DNA of 64,000 nucleotides from Tubulanus polymorphus (GCF_964204645.1 NC_134030.1:1-64000); one strand, 5' to 3'; shown: positions 11,201 through 22,195, counted from the first letter of the stretch. Numbers and translations: made by a program. Notes: generated by a model from the sequence alone, not told the origin.

Positions 11201-14200
11201 CCTCACTGGTTGTCGCAGGGAGGTGGTACAGGTGAGGGAGGTTACCACCTCACTGGTTGTCGCAGGGAGGTGGTACAGGTGAGGGAGGTTACCACCTCAC
11301 TGGTTGTCGCAGGGAGGTGGTACAGGTGAGGGAGGTTACCACCTCACTGGTTGTCGCAGGGAGGTGGTAGAGGTGAGGGAGGTTACCACCTCACTGGTTG
11401 TCGCAGGGAGGTGGTACAGGTGAGGGAGGTTACCACCTCACTGGTTGTCGCAGGGAGGTGGTACAGGTGAGGGAGGTTACCACCTCACTGGTTGTCGCAG
11501 GGAGGTGGTAGAGGTGAGGGAGGTTACCACCTCACTGGTTGTCGCAGGAAGGTGGTAGAGGTGAGGGAGGTAACCACCTCACTGGTTGTCGCAGGGAGGT
11601 GGTAGAGGGGAGGGAGGTTATCACCTCACTGGTTGTCGCAGGGAGGTGGTAGAGGGGAGGGAGGTTACCACCTCACTGGCTGTCGCAGGGAGGTGGTAGA
11701 GGTGAGGGAGGTTACCACCTCACTGGTTGTCGCAGGAAGGTGGTAGAGGTGAGGGAGGTTACCACCTCACTGGTTGTCGCAGGGAGGTGGTAGAGGGGAG
11801 GGAGGTTACCACCTCACTGGCTGTCGCAGGGAGGTGGTAGAGGTGAGGGAGGTTACCACCTCACTGGTTGTCGCAGGGAGGTGGTACAGGTGAGGGAGGT
11901 TACCACCTCACTGGTTGTCGCAGGGAGGTGGTAGAGGGGAGGGAGGTTACCACCTCACTGGCTGTCGCAGGGAGGTGGTACAGGTGAGGGAGGTAACCAC
12001 CTCACTGGTTGTCGCAGGAAGGTGGTAGAGGTGAGGGAGGTTACCACCTCACTGGTTGTCGCAGGGAGGTGGTAGAGGTGAGGGAGGTAACCACCTCACT
12101 GGTTGTCGCAGGGAGGTGGTACAGGTGAGGGAGGTTACCACCTCACTGGTTGTCGCAGGAAGGTGGTAGAGGTGAGGGAGGTTACCACCTCACTGGTTGT
12201 CGCAGGGAGGTGGTAGAGGGGAGGGAGGTTACCACCTCACTGGTTGTCGCAGGGAGGTGGTAGAGGTGAGGGAGGTTACCACCTCACTGGTTGTCGCAGG
12301 GAGGTGGTACAGGTGAGGGAGGTTACCACCTCACTGGCTGTCGCAGGGAGGTGGTAGAGGTGAGGGAGGTTACCACCTCACTGGTTGTCGCAGGGAGGTG
12401 GTAGAGGTGAGGGAGGTTACCACCTCACTGGTTGTCGCAGGGAGGTGGTACAGGTGAGGGAGGTTACCACCTCACTGGTTGTCGCAGGGAGGTGGTAGAG
12501 GTGAGGGAGGTTACCACCTCACTGGTTGTCGCAGGGGGGTGGTAGAGGTGAGGGAGGTTACCACCTCACTGGTTGTCGCAGGGAGGTGGTACAGGTGAGG
12601 GAGGTTACCACCTCACTGGTTGTCGCAGGGAGGTGGTAGAGGTGAGGGAGGTTACCACCTCACTGGTTGTCGCAGGGAGGTGGTACAGGTGAGGGAGGTT
12701 ACCACCTCACTGGTTGTCGCAGGGAGGTGGTAGAGGTGAGGGAGGTAACCACCTCACTGGTTGTCGCAGGGAGGTGGTACAGGTGAGGGAGGTTACCACC
12801 TCACTGGTTGTCGCAGGGGGGTGGTAGAGGTGAGGGAGGTTACCACCTCACTGGTTGTCGCAGGGGGGTGGTAGAGGTGAGGGAGGTTACCACCTCACTG
12901 GTTGTCGCAGGGAGGTGGTACAGGTGAGGGAGGTTACCACCTCACTGGTTGTCGCAGGGAGGTGGTACAGGTGAGGGAGGTTACCACCTCACTGGTTGTC
13001 GCAGGGAGGTGGTAGAGGTGAGGGAGGTAACCACCTCACTGGTTGTCGCAGGGAGGTGGTACAGGTGAGGGAGGTTACCACCTCACTGGTTGTCGCAGGG
13101 GGGTGGTACAGGTGAGGGAGGTTACCACCTCACTGGTTGTCGCAGGGAGGTGGTAGAGGTGAGGGAGGTTACCACCTCACTGGTTGTCGCAGGGAGGTGG
13201 TACAGGTGAGGGAGGTTACCACCTCACTGGTTGTCGCAGGGAGGTGGTACAGGTGAGGGAGGTTACCACCTCACTGGTTGTCGCAGGGGGGTGGTACAGG
13301 TGAGGGAGGTTACCACCTCACTGGTTGTCGCAGGGAGGTGGTAGAGGTGAGGGAGGTTACCACCTCACTGGTTGTCGCAGGGGGGTGGTAGAGGTGAGGG
13401 AGGTTACCACCTCACTGGTTGTCGCAGGGAGGTGGTACAGGTGAGGGAGGTTACCACCTCACTGGTTGTCGCAGGGAGGTGGTACAGGTGAGGGAGGTTA
13501 CCACCTCACTGGTTGTCGCAGGGAGGTGGTACAGGTGAGAGAGGTTACCACCTCACTGGTTGTCGCAGGGAGGTGGTACAGGTGAGGGAGGTTACCACCT
13601 CACTGGTTGTCGCAGGGGGGTGGTAGAGGTGAGGGAGGTAACCACCTCACTGGTTGTCGCAGGGAGGTGGTACAGGTGAGGGAGGTTACCACCTCACTGG
13701 TTGTCGCAGGGAGGTGGTACAGGTGAGGGAGGTTACCACCTCACTGGTTGTCGCAGGGAGGTGGTAGAGGTGAGGGAGGTTACCACCTCACTGGTTGTCG
13801 CAGGGAGGTGGTACAGGTGAGGGAGGTTACCACCTCACTGGTTGTCGCAGGGAGGTGGTACAGGTGAGGGAGGTTACCACCTCACTGGTTGTCGCAGGGG
13901 GGTGGTACAGGTGAGGGAGGTTACCACCTCACTGGTTGTCGCAGGGAGGTGGTAGAGGTGAGGGAGGTTACCACCTCACTGGTTGTCGCAGGGAGGTGGT
14001 AGAGGTGAGGGAGGTTACCACCTCACTGGTTGTCGCAGGGAGGTGGTACAGGTGAGGGAGGTTACCACCTCACTGGTTGTCGCAGGGAGGTGGTACAGGT
14101 GAGGGAGGTTACCACCTCACTGGTTGTCGCAGGGAGGTGGTAGAGGTGAGGGAGGTAACCACCTCACTGGTTGTCGCAGGGGGGTGGTAGAGGTGAGGGA

Positions 14201-14781
14201 GGTAACCACCTCACTGGTTGTCGCAGGGAGGTGGTACAGGTGAGGGAGGTTACCACCTCACTGGTTGTCGTAGGGAGGTGGTACAGGTGAGAGAGGTAAC
14301 CACCTCACTGGTTGTCGCAGGGAGGTGGTACAGGTGAGGGAGGTTACCACCTCACTGGTTGTCGCAGGGAGGTGGTAGAGGTGAGGGAGGTTACCACCTC
14401 ACTGGTTGTCGCAGGGAGGTGGTAGAGGTGAGGGAGGTTACCACCTCACTGGTTGTCGCAGGGAGGTGGTACAGGTGAGGGAGGTTACCACCTCACTGGT
14501 TGTCGCAGGGAGGTGGTACAGGTGAGGGAGATTACCACCTCACTGGTTGTCGCAGGGAGGTGGTACAGGTGAGGGAGGTTACCACCTCACTGGTTGTCGC
14601 AGGGAGGTGGTACAGGTGAGGGAGGTTACCACCTCACTGGTTGTCGCAGGGAGGTGGTAGAGGTGAGAGAGGTTACCACCTCACTGGTTGTCGCAGGGAG
14701 GTGGTACAGGTGAGGGAGGTTACCACCTCACTGGTTGTCGCAGGGAGGTGGTACAGGTGAGGGAGGTTACCACCTCACTGG
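8290..14781. repeat. 6.5 kb array of a 47-bp hairpin-forming unit (about 138 copies)
   Basis: The unit reads GTTGTCGCAGGGAGGTGGTA, a variable AC/AG/AA position, GGTGAGGGAGG, then TTACCACCTCACTG. GAGGTGGTA and TACCACCTC form a perfect 9-bp stem with a 14-nt loop. In variants with TAACC the stem is 8 bp. Every unit also has acceptor-like TCGCAG|G and donor-like CAG|GTGAGG or GAG|GTGAGG. Variation sits at about five positions (CA/GA, GGGAGG/GGGGGG, GTTACC/GTAACC, GTGAGG/GGGAGG, GTTGTC/GCTGTC). Confidence 0.98.
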
Positions 14782-14853
14782 TCAGCAGCATTTTTCTAAT
14801 CAATTTTTCTATTGTATTCTCTTCTAATATTTTTATTTCCTGTATTATTAAAG

Positions 14854-14898
14854 GTGTCACGTTTAAAAACAAATGGCGGCCAAAATTAGTGGCTCCAC
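14854..14898 (+). CDS. Candidate 45-nt cassette exon
   Basis: A strong pyrimidine tract leads to ATTAAAG|G at 14853. The donor is CCAC|GTATGT at 14898. In phase 1 it codes VTFKNKWRPKLVAP and leaves in phase 1, so it can be skipped or included between the exons at 2003 and 16225 without changing frame. It starts only 72 bp after the big satellite. Support is splice-site quality and phase only. Confidence 0.25.
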
Positions 14899-14929
14899 GT
14901 ATGTATTATTACCGGATAGTATAGATGTG

Positions 14930-15000
14930 TGACCTTGACCTTGAATATGAATTGTGTGGGCATGACCTTGAATATATAGAAACTCGTTGTATGACCTTGA
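14930..15000. promoter_or_regulatory. Three copies of TGACCTTGA
   Basis: Exact copies at 14930, 14963 and 14992. The complement TCAAGGTCA is the extended half-site bound by NR5A/FTZ-F1 and ERR nuclear receptors. A decayed ~30-bp tandem repeat could give the same pattern, as TTGAATAT follows two of the copies. Confidence 0.35.
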
Positions 15001-15059
15001 ACTTCGGCTATATGGCTGCATGAATACATAATTCATCTCTCCTAGCAGCTGCCCTGACA

Positions 15060-15555
15060 GCAGCAGCAGCAGCAGCAGCTACAGCGATACCTGTGTGTGT
15101 GTGTGTGTCACGTGTGTGTTTGATGTGTCTTCCTGCGCCACCTGGGGACACTGATCCTTACTACTGACATAGGACAACAGCCATAAGCCATAAATAAGAT
15201 CAATCTTTGACCTCTTTAACCTCGATATATATCCCGTATAATTCGCAGCAGTGCCCCCTGGGGAGTATATCCCACACACTCGCCACCAGGGGTCGCGCAT
15301 CACTGTGTAGAATAGTGTAACTCTATCTATCGCAATGTATTTTGTTCTCTGTATAGAGACAATAGAGATGTTGATTTCTATTTAATCCGCCCCAACTCCC
15401 CTCTACCTGATGCTGCTCAAACACCACCCCCCCCCCCCGATTGTGAGTGGAACCACAGGGAGCAGTCATTATAATTGATGTATTCTATGTTTAGTCAAGT
15501 TGTTTAATTGTGTGTCATTCAGTGTCATTGTTTTAACCAGATATAAAACTATTCC
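15060..15555. other. Unassigned stretch with short microsatellites
   Basis: Holds (CAG)6 at 15060, (GT)n at 15091-15120 and a C run at 15424-15438. No exon is recognised. Confidence 0.5.
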
Positions 15556-15584
15556 TTGATTCATCTCTACACTCCGATACAGCT

Positions 15585-15982
15585 CCTTCATCCATCCCGC
15601 AGTATGGGCTCCTTCACCCATCCCGCGGTATGGGCTCCTTCATCCATCCCGCGGTATGGGCTCCTTCATCCATCCCGCGGTATGGGCTCCTTCATCCATC
15701 CCGCGGTATGGGCTCCTTCATCCATCCCGCGGTATGGGCTCCTTCATCCATCCCGCGGTATGGGCTCCTTCATCCATCCCGCGGTATGGGCTCCTTCACC
15801 CATCCCGCGGTATGGGCTCCTTCATCCATCCCGCGGTATAGGCTCCTTCATCCATCCCGCGGTATGGGCTCCTTCATCCATCCCGCGGTATGGGCTCCTT
15901 CATCCATCCCGCGGTATGGGCTCCTTCACCCATCCCGCAGTATGGGCTCCTTCATCCATCCCGCAGTATGGGCTCCTTCATG
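15585..15982. repeat. 26-bp minisatellite TCCTTCATCCATCCCGCGGT
   Basis: About 15 copies. Because 26 is not a multiple of three, all three plus frames stay open across it. None is taken as coding. Confidence 0.97.
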
Positions 15983-16224
15983 ATGTGAGAACGAGCTGAA
16001 TGGAGTGTAGTTATAGATGTTGGCTCCTTGAATAAGAGTGTTGAGGAGCTGATACGGGTTCCTCAAGTGCCGCCTCGAGAAGTAGAGGAGTAATATCTGA
16101 TTTGTGTTAATGCAAACTATCTAAACTCAATTGACTGATCTTGTTTATATATCTAATAGATTTCATGTTTGACTCACAGTGGAAATAAATTAACAACTGT
16201 ATTTGTTTTTCTCTATTTCTGCAG

Positions 16225-16439
16225 GTGCGGCACCATCCCCACATCCGGGTATTCAACTAGCGAATATAATACTAGGAATAATTACTCAAACTATTTTCAT
16301 GTTTGTTTTTCTATTGATTATATTTTATTGTATCGCGTATATACTGTTACAGTATTGTCCCTGTTTATCGGGTATAAACAGCAGCAAGATGAAACCATCC
16401 GATACCTCTGACACCGATTCTTTATTATACCGCCGCTAG
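16225..16439 (+). CDS. Candidate terminal exon: single-pass membrane segment and tail
   Basis: Acceptor TTTCTGCAG|G at 16224 after a pyrimidine run. In phase 1 the exon codes GAAPSPHPGIQLANIILGI, a membrane span of about 25 residues rich in Ile and Phe, a Cys-Pro-Cys pair, and a Ser/Asp tail ending SLLYRR before TAG. A weak donor (CGG|GTATAA, 16371) would let it continue in phase 1 into the exon at 16606, adding a further membrane segment. I recognise no family. AATAAA at 17059 could serve both ends. Confidence 0.45.
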
Positions 16440-16605
16440 GGGGCGTTAAATCATTTTCTTCCTTTGACAGCCGCAGTCGTAGTTTCGATCGATATTCTTT
16501 TTTTGTTTTATATTCATTTGTTCAGTTATTGATTTATTTATGTTTTTTTTATAGTTTTTCCTCATTTTTATTGTTTTATTTATTTATATTTTTTATTATC
16601 AACAG

Positions 16606-16754
16606 GTCCTAAACAGGAACCCAGTGAACCCGACGAACCCTTACCGCCGGTTGCTATGTTCGGAATATTCATAGAGACTATTTTTGTTCTCGGGTTTATA
16701 GTTACTACGTTTTGTTGCTGTGGTTACGGGATGATGAAATTCTTTGGTTGCTGA
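16606..16754 (+). CDS. Candidate alternative terminal exon: acidic stalk and membrane span
   Basis: Acceptor TTATCAACAG|G at 16605. In phase 1 it codes GPKQEPSEPDEPLPPVAMFG, a hydrophobic span, a CCCGYG cluster and a short tail ending FFGC before TGA. It has the same phase as the exon at 16225, so the two could be alternative last exons, or be joined through the internal donor at 16371. A Cys-rich cytosolic edge suggests palmitoylation, which is inference. Confidence 0.45.
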
Positions 16755-17058
16755 TGACTTTTTATTTTTCGTCTTTTATTATTTTATCGAATATTATTAT
16801 CTTAAATATTTGTGTGAAATTCCGTGCGTATTTTAGCAAAAAAATGTTTTGATTTCTCACAAAATAGCAAAACGCTATCAGGTTCGAATCCCACCGTATT
16901 GATAGTATTTATGCATATGCAGTATATAGATGGCGTATCGGTGAACACTGACGTGCCAGTGGTTGTTCCGTTTGTTTTATGCAAAAAATCGAAATAATGA
17001 CGTCGTATTGAAATCGATTATAGTTTGTATTTAATATATTTATGTAAAACGAGTTGAA

Positions 17059-17064
17059 AATAAA
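17059..17064 (+). terminator. Polyadenylation signal AATAAA
   Basis: Lies 305 bp downstream of the TGA at 16752 in AT-rich sequence and is the likely 3' end of the small membrane protein gene. Confidence 0.45.
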
Positions 17065-17235
17065 ATGTTAGTTTAATGTATTTCAATGGGTTTCTTGTTT
17101 AACTGAATGGTTTGGAGTCGTTAGGCTTCAGCACTTTTCGGCACTTTTCTGGTGCGGCCCAAAATTGGGGGTAGGGGGCACTTTTCATCGTATTGCCTAA
17201 TAGACATGGTAACACCACGTGATACGTGAAACGAT

Positions 17236-17304
17236 CACAATAACAGACATGGATGGACTGGACCAGTGGACGGACTGGACCAGTGGACGGACTGGACCAG
17301 TACA
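17236..17304. repeat. Three copies of GGACTGGACCAGTGGACGGA
   Basis: A short 20-bp tandem repeat. The surrounding 17065-18300 has no exon I can support. Confidence 0.8.
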
Positions 17305-17309
17305 CGTGA

Positions 17310-18300
17310 TATAACACTAAACTAACATCAAAAATCGTATTTAACATATTGAGATTTATCTTTAAAAATCTTTATCAAGAGAATGATTTTATTAGATAAA
17401 GCAATAGCGTTGATGAAATCGGCGATTGACACAAGTGACCGTCTAGTGGTGCCTCTTATGATAACACTAGCGGGAAAAACGTGAACTAACGTAATACTCG
17501 CTTACCACAAAGTCTTACAGTCGTGGTGGAATCCATGAAACTTCTTACAGGATTTAGTTCCACAGTGGAGAGTTTGCTATGTGGAATGAGAGTAATGGCC
17601 GTGTTTATAACCTATGTTAATTATCTCCCCGCAAAAATATGGAAAGAACTAAAGGAAGTTTTTGACAATCTGCTGCGGAGTGATCCGAGCCTGATGGCAT
17701 GAACACTTTATTCTGAGAAATAATTATTGCAAAGAGTCACCAAAATAAAGTTCTCATTTAGAATTTAGGACAGGGCATAGTTTGTTAGAATCAGGCGCCA
17801 ACAGGCCGGGTATCATACGTGATAAGTAAATTCATATTCTAGCGGTAAATATTTTAGTTCACAGAAATTCCGCTATCGTTATTCATAGGGGCAGCACTGA
17901 ACGGTTGAGATTTAATACAGCCTCGCAAGTCTACTTTGGCATGTGAGGAATACTGCAACTTTTTTGGTCAGATTTCATACATTACTCAACAGTAGTTCAT
18001 TTCAAATTCATAATTGTTTCAACTTTAAACTTTTATTTAAGGGGAATGTGCTTTTTAAATTGTTTTTCAACCCCTTTTGAATGAAACTCTTTGCTCGGCG
18101 AAAGTATTGCCATCCGGTAAAGCGGTAGACTCACATGCCACAGGAAGAATTTAAACAAAATCAATTTTAATCTCGAAATTTTCAGACCATAAACTATGAT
18201 AATCAATACAGTTGTTTTCCTCAGATCTGACAGGACAAATAAATTCACTCTTATGCTGTCACTGCTTGGCTTTATATTGTTTGATCAACATCTACAATGT
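17310..18300. other. Intergenic region between convergent genes
   Basis: AT-rich and non-repetitive. It holds a fragment near 18109 (CCGGTAAAGCGGTAGACTCA) that resembles a tRNA D arm, too short to call. No exon is seen. Confidence 0.5.
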
Positions 18301-18309
18301 AGCTACATG

Positions 18310-18456
18310 TTTTTTTCTCTCCTCTCCCTTTCTCTCCTCTCTGTTGTTTCCTCTCCCCTCCCTCCCTTTCTCTCCTCTCTGTTGTTTCCTCTCCCCTCCC
18401 TCCCTCTCTTTTTCTCTGCCTTTCCCTCTCTCCTTCCTCTCCTCTCTCTCCCTCCC
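18310..18456. repeat. CT-rich low-complexity tract
   Basis: Irregular TCTCCTCTCTGTTGTTTCC and CCCTCCCTC blocks just past the LRRC58 3' end. Confidence 0.85.
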
Positions 18457-18511
18457 TCGAGCTGAATTCACATGAAACAAAAGAAAGAATTAGATATTTG
18501 AAGATGAACAG

Positions 18512-18517
18512 TTTATT
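18512..18517 (-). terminator. LRRC58 polyadenylation signal
   Basis: TTTATT on the plus strand is AATAAA on the minus strand, about 50 bp after the LRRC58 stop, giving a very short 3' UTR. Confidence 0.7.
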
Positions 18518-18565
18518 ATACAATACAATACAGCAGTCTCACAGCGCCCCCTTTTAACAGCAGTC

Positions 18566-18777
18566 TTAACCGAGTAAAACCTTCTTTAATTTCTTCCTAG
18601 CGATTTCATCTAAATCATCAGTCTCTGATTCGCTGCTGCTGCTACTGTTGCTATAGGCAACTGATGGTTTTTTAATAGTACACGTAACCGAGCAGAGATA
18701 CTGTAACAATGGCAACCGATATTTACCGCAAAAATCAACGAATTTCACGTGTTCCACGTGTGATGAAAAATAAACAC
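18566..18777 (-). CDS. LRRC58: LRRC58, exon 4 (C-terminal domain)
   Basis: Acceptor ATTATTTCAG|G on the minus strand at 18778. In phase 1 the exon codes VYFSSHVEHVKFVDFCGKYR, then PLLQYLCS, a Ser/Glu/Asp-rich linker and the end ARKKLKKVLLG before TAA. The FVDFCGKYRLPL block and the terminal KVLLG are signatures of LRRC58 known from vertebrates. Together with Cys residues at the end of exon 3 they form a Cys-containing fold of unknown detail. LRRC58 has been linked to ubiquitin-ligase substrate recognition, but nothing in this sequence shows that directly. Confidence 0.93.
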
Positions 18778-18799
18778 CTGAAATAATAATAACAATGAT

Positions 18800-19690
18800 A
18801 AACACAGGGGGATACTCCAGTCCGGACCAGGGGATACTCCAGTCCGGAGCAGGGGGATACTCCAGTCCGGCCCAGGTGATACTCCAGTCCGAACCAGGGG
18901 GATACTCCAGTCCAGCCCAGGGGATACTCCAGTCCGGCCCAGGGGATACTCCAGTCCGGCCCAGGGGATACTCCGGTCCGGCCCAGGGGATACTCCGGTC
19001 CAGACCAGGGGGATACTCCAGTCCCGACCAGGGGATACTCCGGTCCGGACCAGGGGGATACTCCAGTCCCGACCAGGGGATACTCCAGTCCGGACCAGGG
19101 GGATACTCCAGTCCCGACCAGGGGATACTCCAGTCCGGACCAGGGGGATACTCCAGTCCCGACCAGGGGATACTCCAGTCCGGACCAGGGGGATACTCCA
19201 GTCCCGACCAGGGGGATACTGCGGTCCGGACCAGGAGGGGATACTCCAGTCCCGACCAGGGGATACTCCGGTCCAGACCAGGAGGGATACTGCGGTCCGG
19301 ACCAGGGGGATACTCCAGTCCCGACCAGAAGATACTCCAGTCCGGCCCAGGGGATACTCCAGTCCGGCCCAGGGGATACTCCAGTCCCGACCAGGGGATA
19401 CTCCAGTCCGGAGCAGGGGGATACTCCAGTCCGGCCCAGGTGATACTCCAGTCCGAACCAGGGGGATACTCCAGTCCAGCCCAGGGGATACTCCAGTCCG
19501 GCCCAGGGGATACTCCAGTCCCGACCAGGGGATACTCCAGTCCGGCCCAGGGGATACTCCAGTCCGGACCAGGGGGGATACTCCGGTCCGGACCAGGGGG
19601 ATACTCCAGTCCCGACCAGGGGGATACTGCGGTCTGGACCCGGAGGGGATACTCCGGTCCGGACCAGGGGATACTCCGGTCCGATCTAGG
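18800..19690. repeat. ~25-bp minisatellite in LRRC58 intron 3
   Basis: About 36 copies built on GGGGATACTCCAGTCC followed by GGACCA, CGACCA, GGCCCA, GAACCA or GGAGCA variants. A block around the GGAGCAGG variant at 18844 recurs at 19408, 564 bp away, showing a larger-scale duplication. The array fills nearly all of the intron. Long frames across it on both strands are artefacts. Confidence 0.97.
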
Positions 19691-19710
19691 GACAAGGGGG
19701 AGATACATAC

Positions 19711-19868
19711 CTTTACACCTTGGATTCACACATCTTTGAGCTGATTTCAAATAATCTATTAAATTTCTCGGTAGATCAGCTGCTGTATATTGTATGTTAT
19801 TAGTTTTAACAATGCGTCCGGCTAATTCTAACAATGACGGCATTTCAGGTGGAAGATCTCTTACAAAC
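19711..19868 (-). CDS. LRRC58: LRRC58, exon 3
   Basis: Bounded by ATATTGTAG|G and AAAG|GTATGT on the minus strand. It codes FVRDLPPEMPSLLELAGRIV and continues with the ADLPRNLIDYLKSA block and CVNPRCKG. Matching order and spacing to vertebrate LRRC58 is close. It comes in at phase 2 and leaves at phase 1, agreeing with both neighbours. Confidence 0.92.
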
Positions 19869-19947
19869 CTACAATATATATATATACATTTAACTGTAAC
19901 ACTGCAGCTCTCCACCAGGTGGCATAAGTGTGCAGTAGGATACTAAC

Positions 19948-20193
19948 CTGACGACTAGAGGATTATTACGTAAACTGAGTTCTATTAAATCTAATGAAGC
20001 CACAGCTGGAGGAAGAGTTTGTAGTTGATTATTGTGTAGACTTAAAGAGCGTAGATTACGTAGATGAGATAGTGTTGTAGGTAGAGTCTGTATCGCGTTA
20101 TCGCACAGTACCAGCGACTCCAGACACGACAGGTGACCTAATTCAGCCGGAACTTCTATCAATTCATTACCACCGACATATAGGTGGCGCAAT
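19948..20193 (-). CDS. LRRC58: LRRC58, exon 2 (leucine-rich repeats)
   Basis: Acceptor TTTATTTGCAG|A and donor GTCGTCAG|GTTAGT on the minus strand. It codes four LRRs: RHLYVGGNELIEVPAELGHL, then CLESLVLCDNAIQTLP, LRNLRSLSLHNNQLQTLP and LIELSLRNNPLVVR. Repeats follow the LxxLxLxxNxL pattern of about 23 residues. Splice phases 2 and 2 fit exons 1 and 3. Confidence 0.93.
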
Positions 20194-20557
20194 CTGCAAA
20201 TAAAAACAATATCTAATTCAAACCCTGCACACAGTAAGTTCCACACTAGATCCACAGTTTTAAGTCCACTTCCACAGTTTGAACAGGTTCCACAGTGAAT
20301 GGCTCCACAGTTCTGTCCACGCCTGTATCCACAACTGTGAAACTTCCATATCTATACCACCAGGTTCCACAGTGGATAGATCCACTGTACCTCGTACTGG
20401 TCCTGTCTGTGTTAACAAGCCGACAAGTACTGAACTGATTTATAAACTGTAAGCCCAGTTTCAAAGTTTAACTCGACTTATCGGTGTAATTCAGATCCAC
20501 TTTAGACCATGTAGAAGTGAGCGTGGATGATGTGGAACAATAGAGGTGGATACTTAC

Positions 20558-21054
20558 AGAGATAGTTGATATATTTGACTAGGAATCTTCACTATCTTAT
20601 TCGCTCCGAGATGAAGACATTTTAATGAACTCAATTCTAATATTTGAGGTGGAAATTCTGTAAAATTATTTCCGCCGAAATTCACGACTTCCAACGATTT
20701 CACGAGTCCGAATTGTTTCGGTAAACTGTCTAAAGTCAATCCGTTATTTTTAGCGATTAGAACTTTCAACTGATTCAATTTGACGAATTCATCCGTTAAA
20801 TACGTGATACTATTATTACTGATATCTAGATACGTTAAATTGACGAATGAACCGATAAGTCCGGGTAACATGTTTAAATTGTTATGATTTAGTTTCAGAT
20901 ATTTCAATGTTTCTGATCGATGCTGATGTAACCACTGCGGGAAGCTGATCAGTTCTGTATACGATAAATCCTCTGTTTCATCCTCTTTCTCAATCCAGTA
21001 ACTTTCCTCCATTGTTCGCGCCGTTTGTTTCACTTCACTAAAATCCGTCATCAT
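20558..21054 (-). CDS. LRRC58: LRRC58, exon 1
   Basis: Two adjacent ATGs (21054 and 21051) open the frame. The first about 25 residues are acidic, then LRRs begin with SYTELISFPQWLHQHRSETL and run through the LDISNNSI and VVNFGGNNF repeats to the donor ATCTCT|GTAAGT. The four exons (497, 246, 158 and 212 nt) give 370 residues, against about 371 for human LRRC58. The LRR solenoid is a protein-binding surface, and the protein is expected to be cytosolic as there is no signal peptide. The gene is divergent from the RING gene starting at 21872, so a shared promoter around 21100-21700 is likely. Confidence 0.94.
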
Positions 21055-21059
21055 TCGAG

Positions 21060-21850
21060 TAATTTATTTTTTGGGGGTCCGAAGTCCTGAATTGACGCGC
21101 TCAGCCCACTGATCATCTATACCCTACGTGATCAACATTCCCGGAAATTCCCACCACTTACTCACTAGGTCAAGGCAGCACGTCAATTCAATTTTAATTT
21201 ATTCACAGCTGTTTGATAGAAATTGTATAATTGCATAAAAATCAACGGCTATAACTTAAAAAGCGATCTGAAACCCGTAGAAATCTACAAAAATAAAAAC
21301 ATAATTGTTTTCAACTCAATCCAATCACCACTTTATTGAAACAAATAAACTTTTTTTAAAATCTTTCCTTGTGAAAAAAAACAGACTGAAAATTACAACA
21401 ACGATTTCTATTAAAAGAAAAACTATATTTAAAATATCTACAGGCACATAATCAAAACCTATATGTTTTTCAGTTTAGCAAAACATCACGAGATGGCAGC
21501 ACCTATGGGTGAAATATCAATTCAAATTCATTTTTTTTATTTACAATCGCAGTGTGATGTAATGTAAGTGTTCTAAAGTTGAAATTTAACTCATATCGAA
21601 GGAATGTGTTTAAATCATTGTTTTTGTTTTTATTTTCTTAGAGAGGCAGGTGAGAAGTGATGATGAAGAGACCCCTTTTCGCTCCGTAACTCCTCCTGTC
21701 CAGCCCGGCCGCGCCAGCCAGGACCAGCAAGCAAGCAGCGGTCCAACACTAGCCTGGACAACCGGACCAGGTCCAGCACTAGCTGGACCAGGACCAGCAA
21801 GTCCAGCACCTGAGCACTAGCCCGGATCAGATCGATTCCACAATCTCAGA
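21060..21850. promoter_or_regulatory. Bidirectional promoter region, LRRC58 / RING gene
   Basis: About 800 bp between two head-to-head start codons. The LRRC58 side is AT-rich. The RING side (21660-21840) is GC-richer, with GGACCAG/CCAGCA repeats likely to be in the 5' UTR. No TATA box is clear. A small uORF (ATG 21853, TAG 21886) overlaps the RING start codon. Confidence 0.45.
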
Positions 21851-21871
21851 TAATGATTAACAGTAAGAAGG

Positions 21872-21908
21872 ATGATAACAGGTTTTAGACATCGACTGCG
21901 TAAAGCAG
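21872..21908 (+). CDS. Multi-membrane RING-H2 protein, exon 1
   Basis: ATG at 21872 codes MITGFRHRLRKA and ends in phase 1 at AAAGCAG|GTCAGTAT. The exon at 22897 accepts phase 1, giving a Gly at the join. An out-of-frame ATG at 21853 overlaps this start and stops at 21888. If a further 5' exon exists the true start could be upstream, but the short basic N-terminus before the first membrane span is reasonable. Confidence 0.6.
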
Positions 21909-22195
21909 GTCAGTATCACCCACCCCACCCAAAATCCACCCCAACCAACCCCCGGCCCTACAGGTCAGTATCACCCACCCGACCCCACCCCCGGCCCTAC
22001 AGGTCAGTATCACCCACCCCACCCAACCCCCGGCCCTACAGGTCAGTATCACCCACCCCACCCCACCCCACCTCCGGCCCTACAGGTCAGTATCACCCAC
22101 CCTACCCAACCCAACCCAACCCAACCCCCGGCTCCACCGGTCAGTATCACCCACCCCTCCCCACCCCCGGCCCTACAGGTCGGTATCACCTGCGT
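21909..22195. repeat. Donor-site repeat block in the RING gene intron
   Basis: Seven irregular copies (37-55 bp) of CAGGTCAGTATCACCCACCC followed by C-rich spacer and CGGCCCTACAG. Each contains a match to the exon 1 donor CAG|GTCAGTAT; the sixth has CCG and the seventh GTCGGTAT. Confidence 0.93.

Noticed and set aside
8290-14781. CRISPR array
   Set aside because: Copies are contiguous with no unique spacers, and the setting is a spliced animal genome.
15556-15999. 147-codon Pro/His/Ser repeat frame
   Set aside because: Pure 26-bp satellite, open in three frames.
18109-18150. Second tRNA-derived element
   Set aside because: A D-arm-like stretch followed by no B box within 60 bp.
18745-19739. 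Long frames on both strands through the LRRC58 intron
   Set aside because: The true LRRC58 splice sites at 19711 and 18777 exclude the array, and the joined protein matches the family in length.
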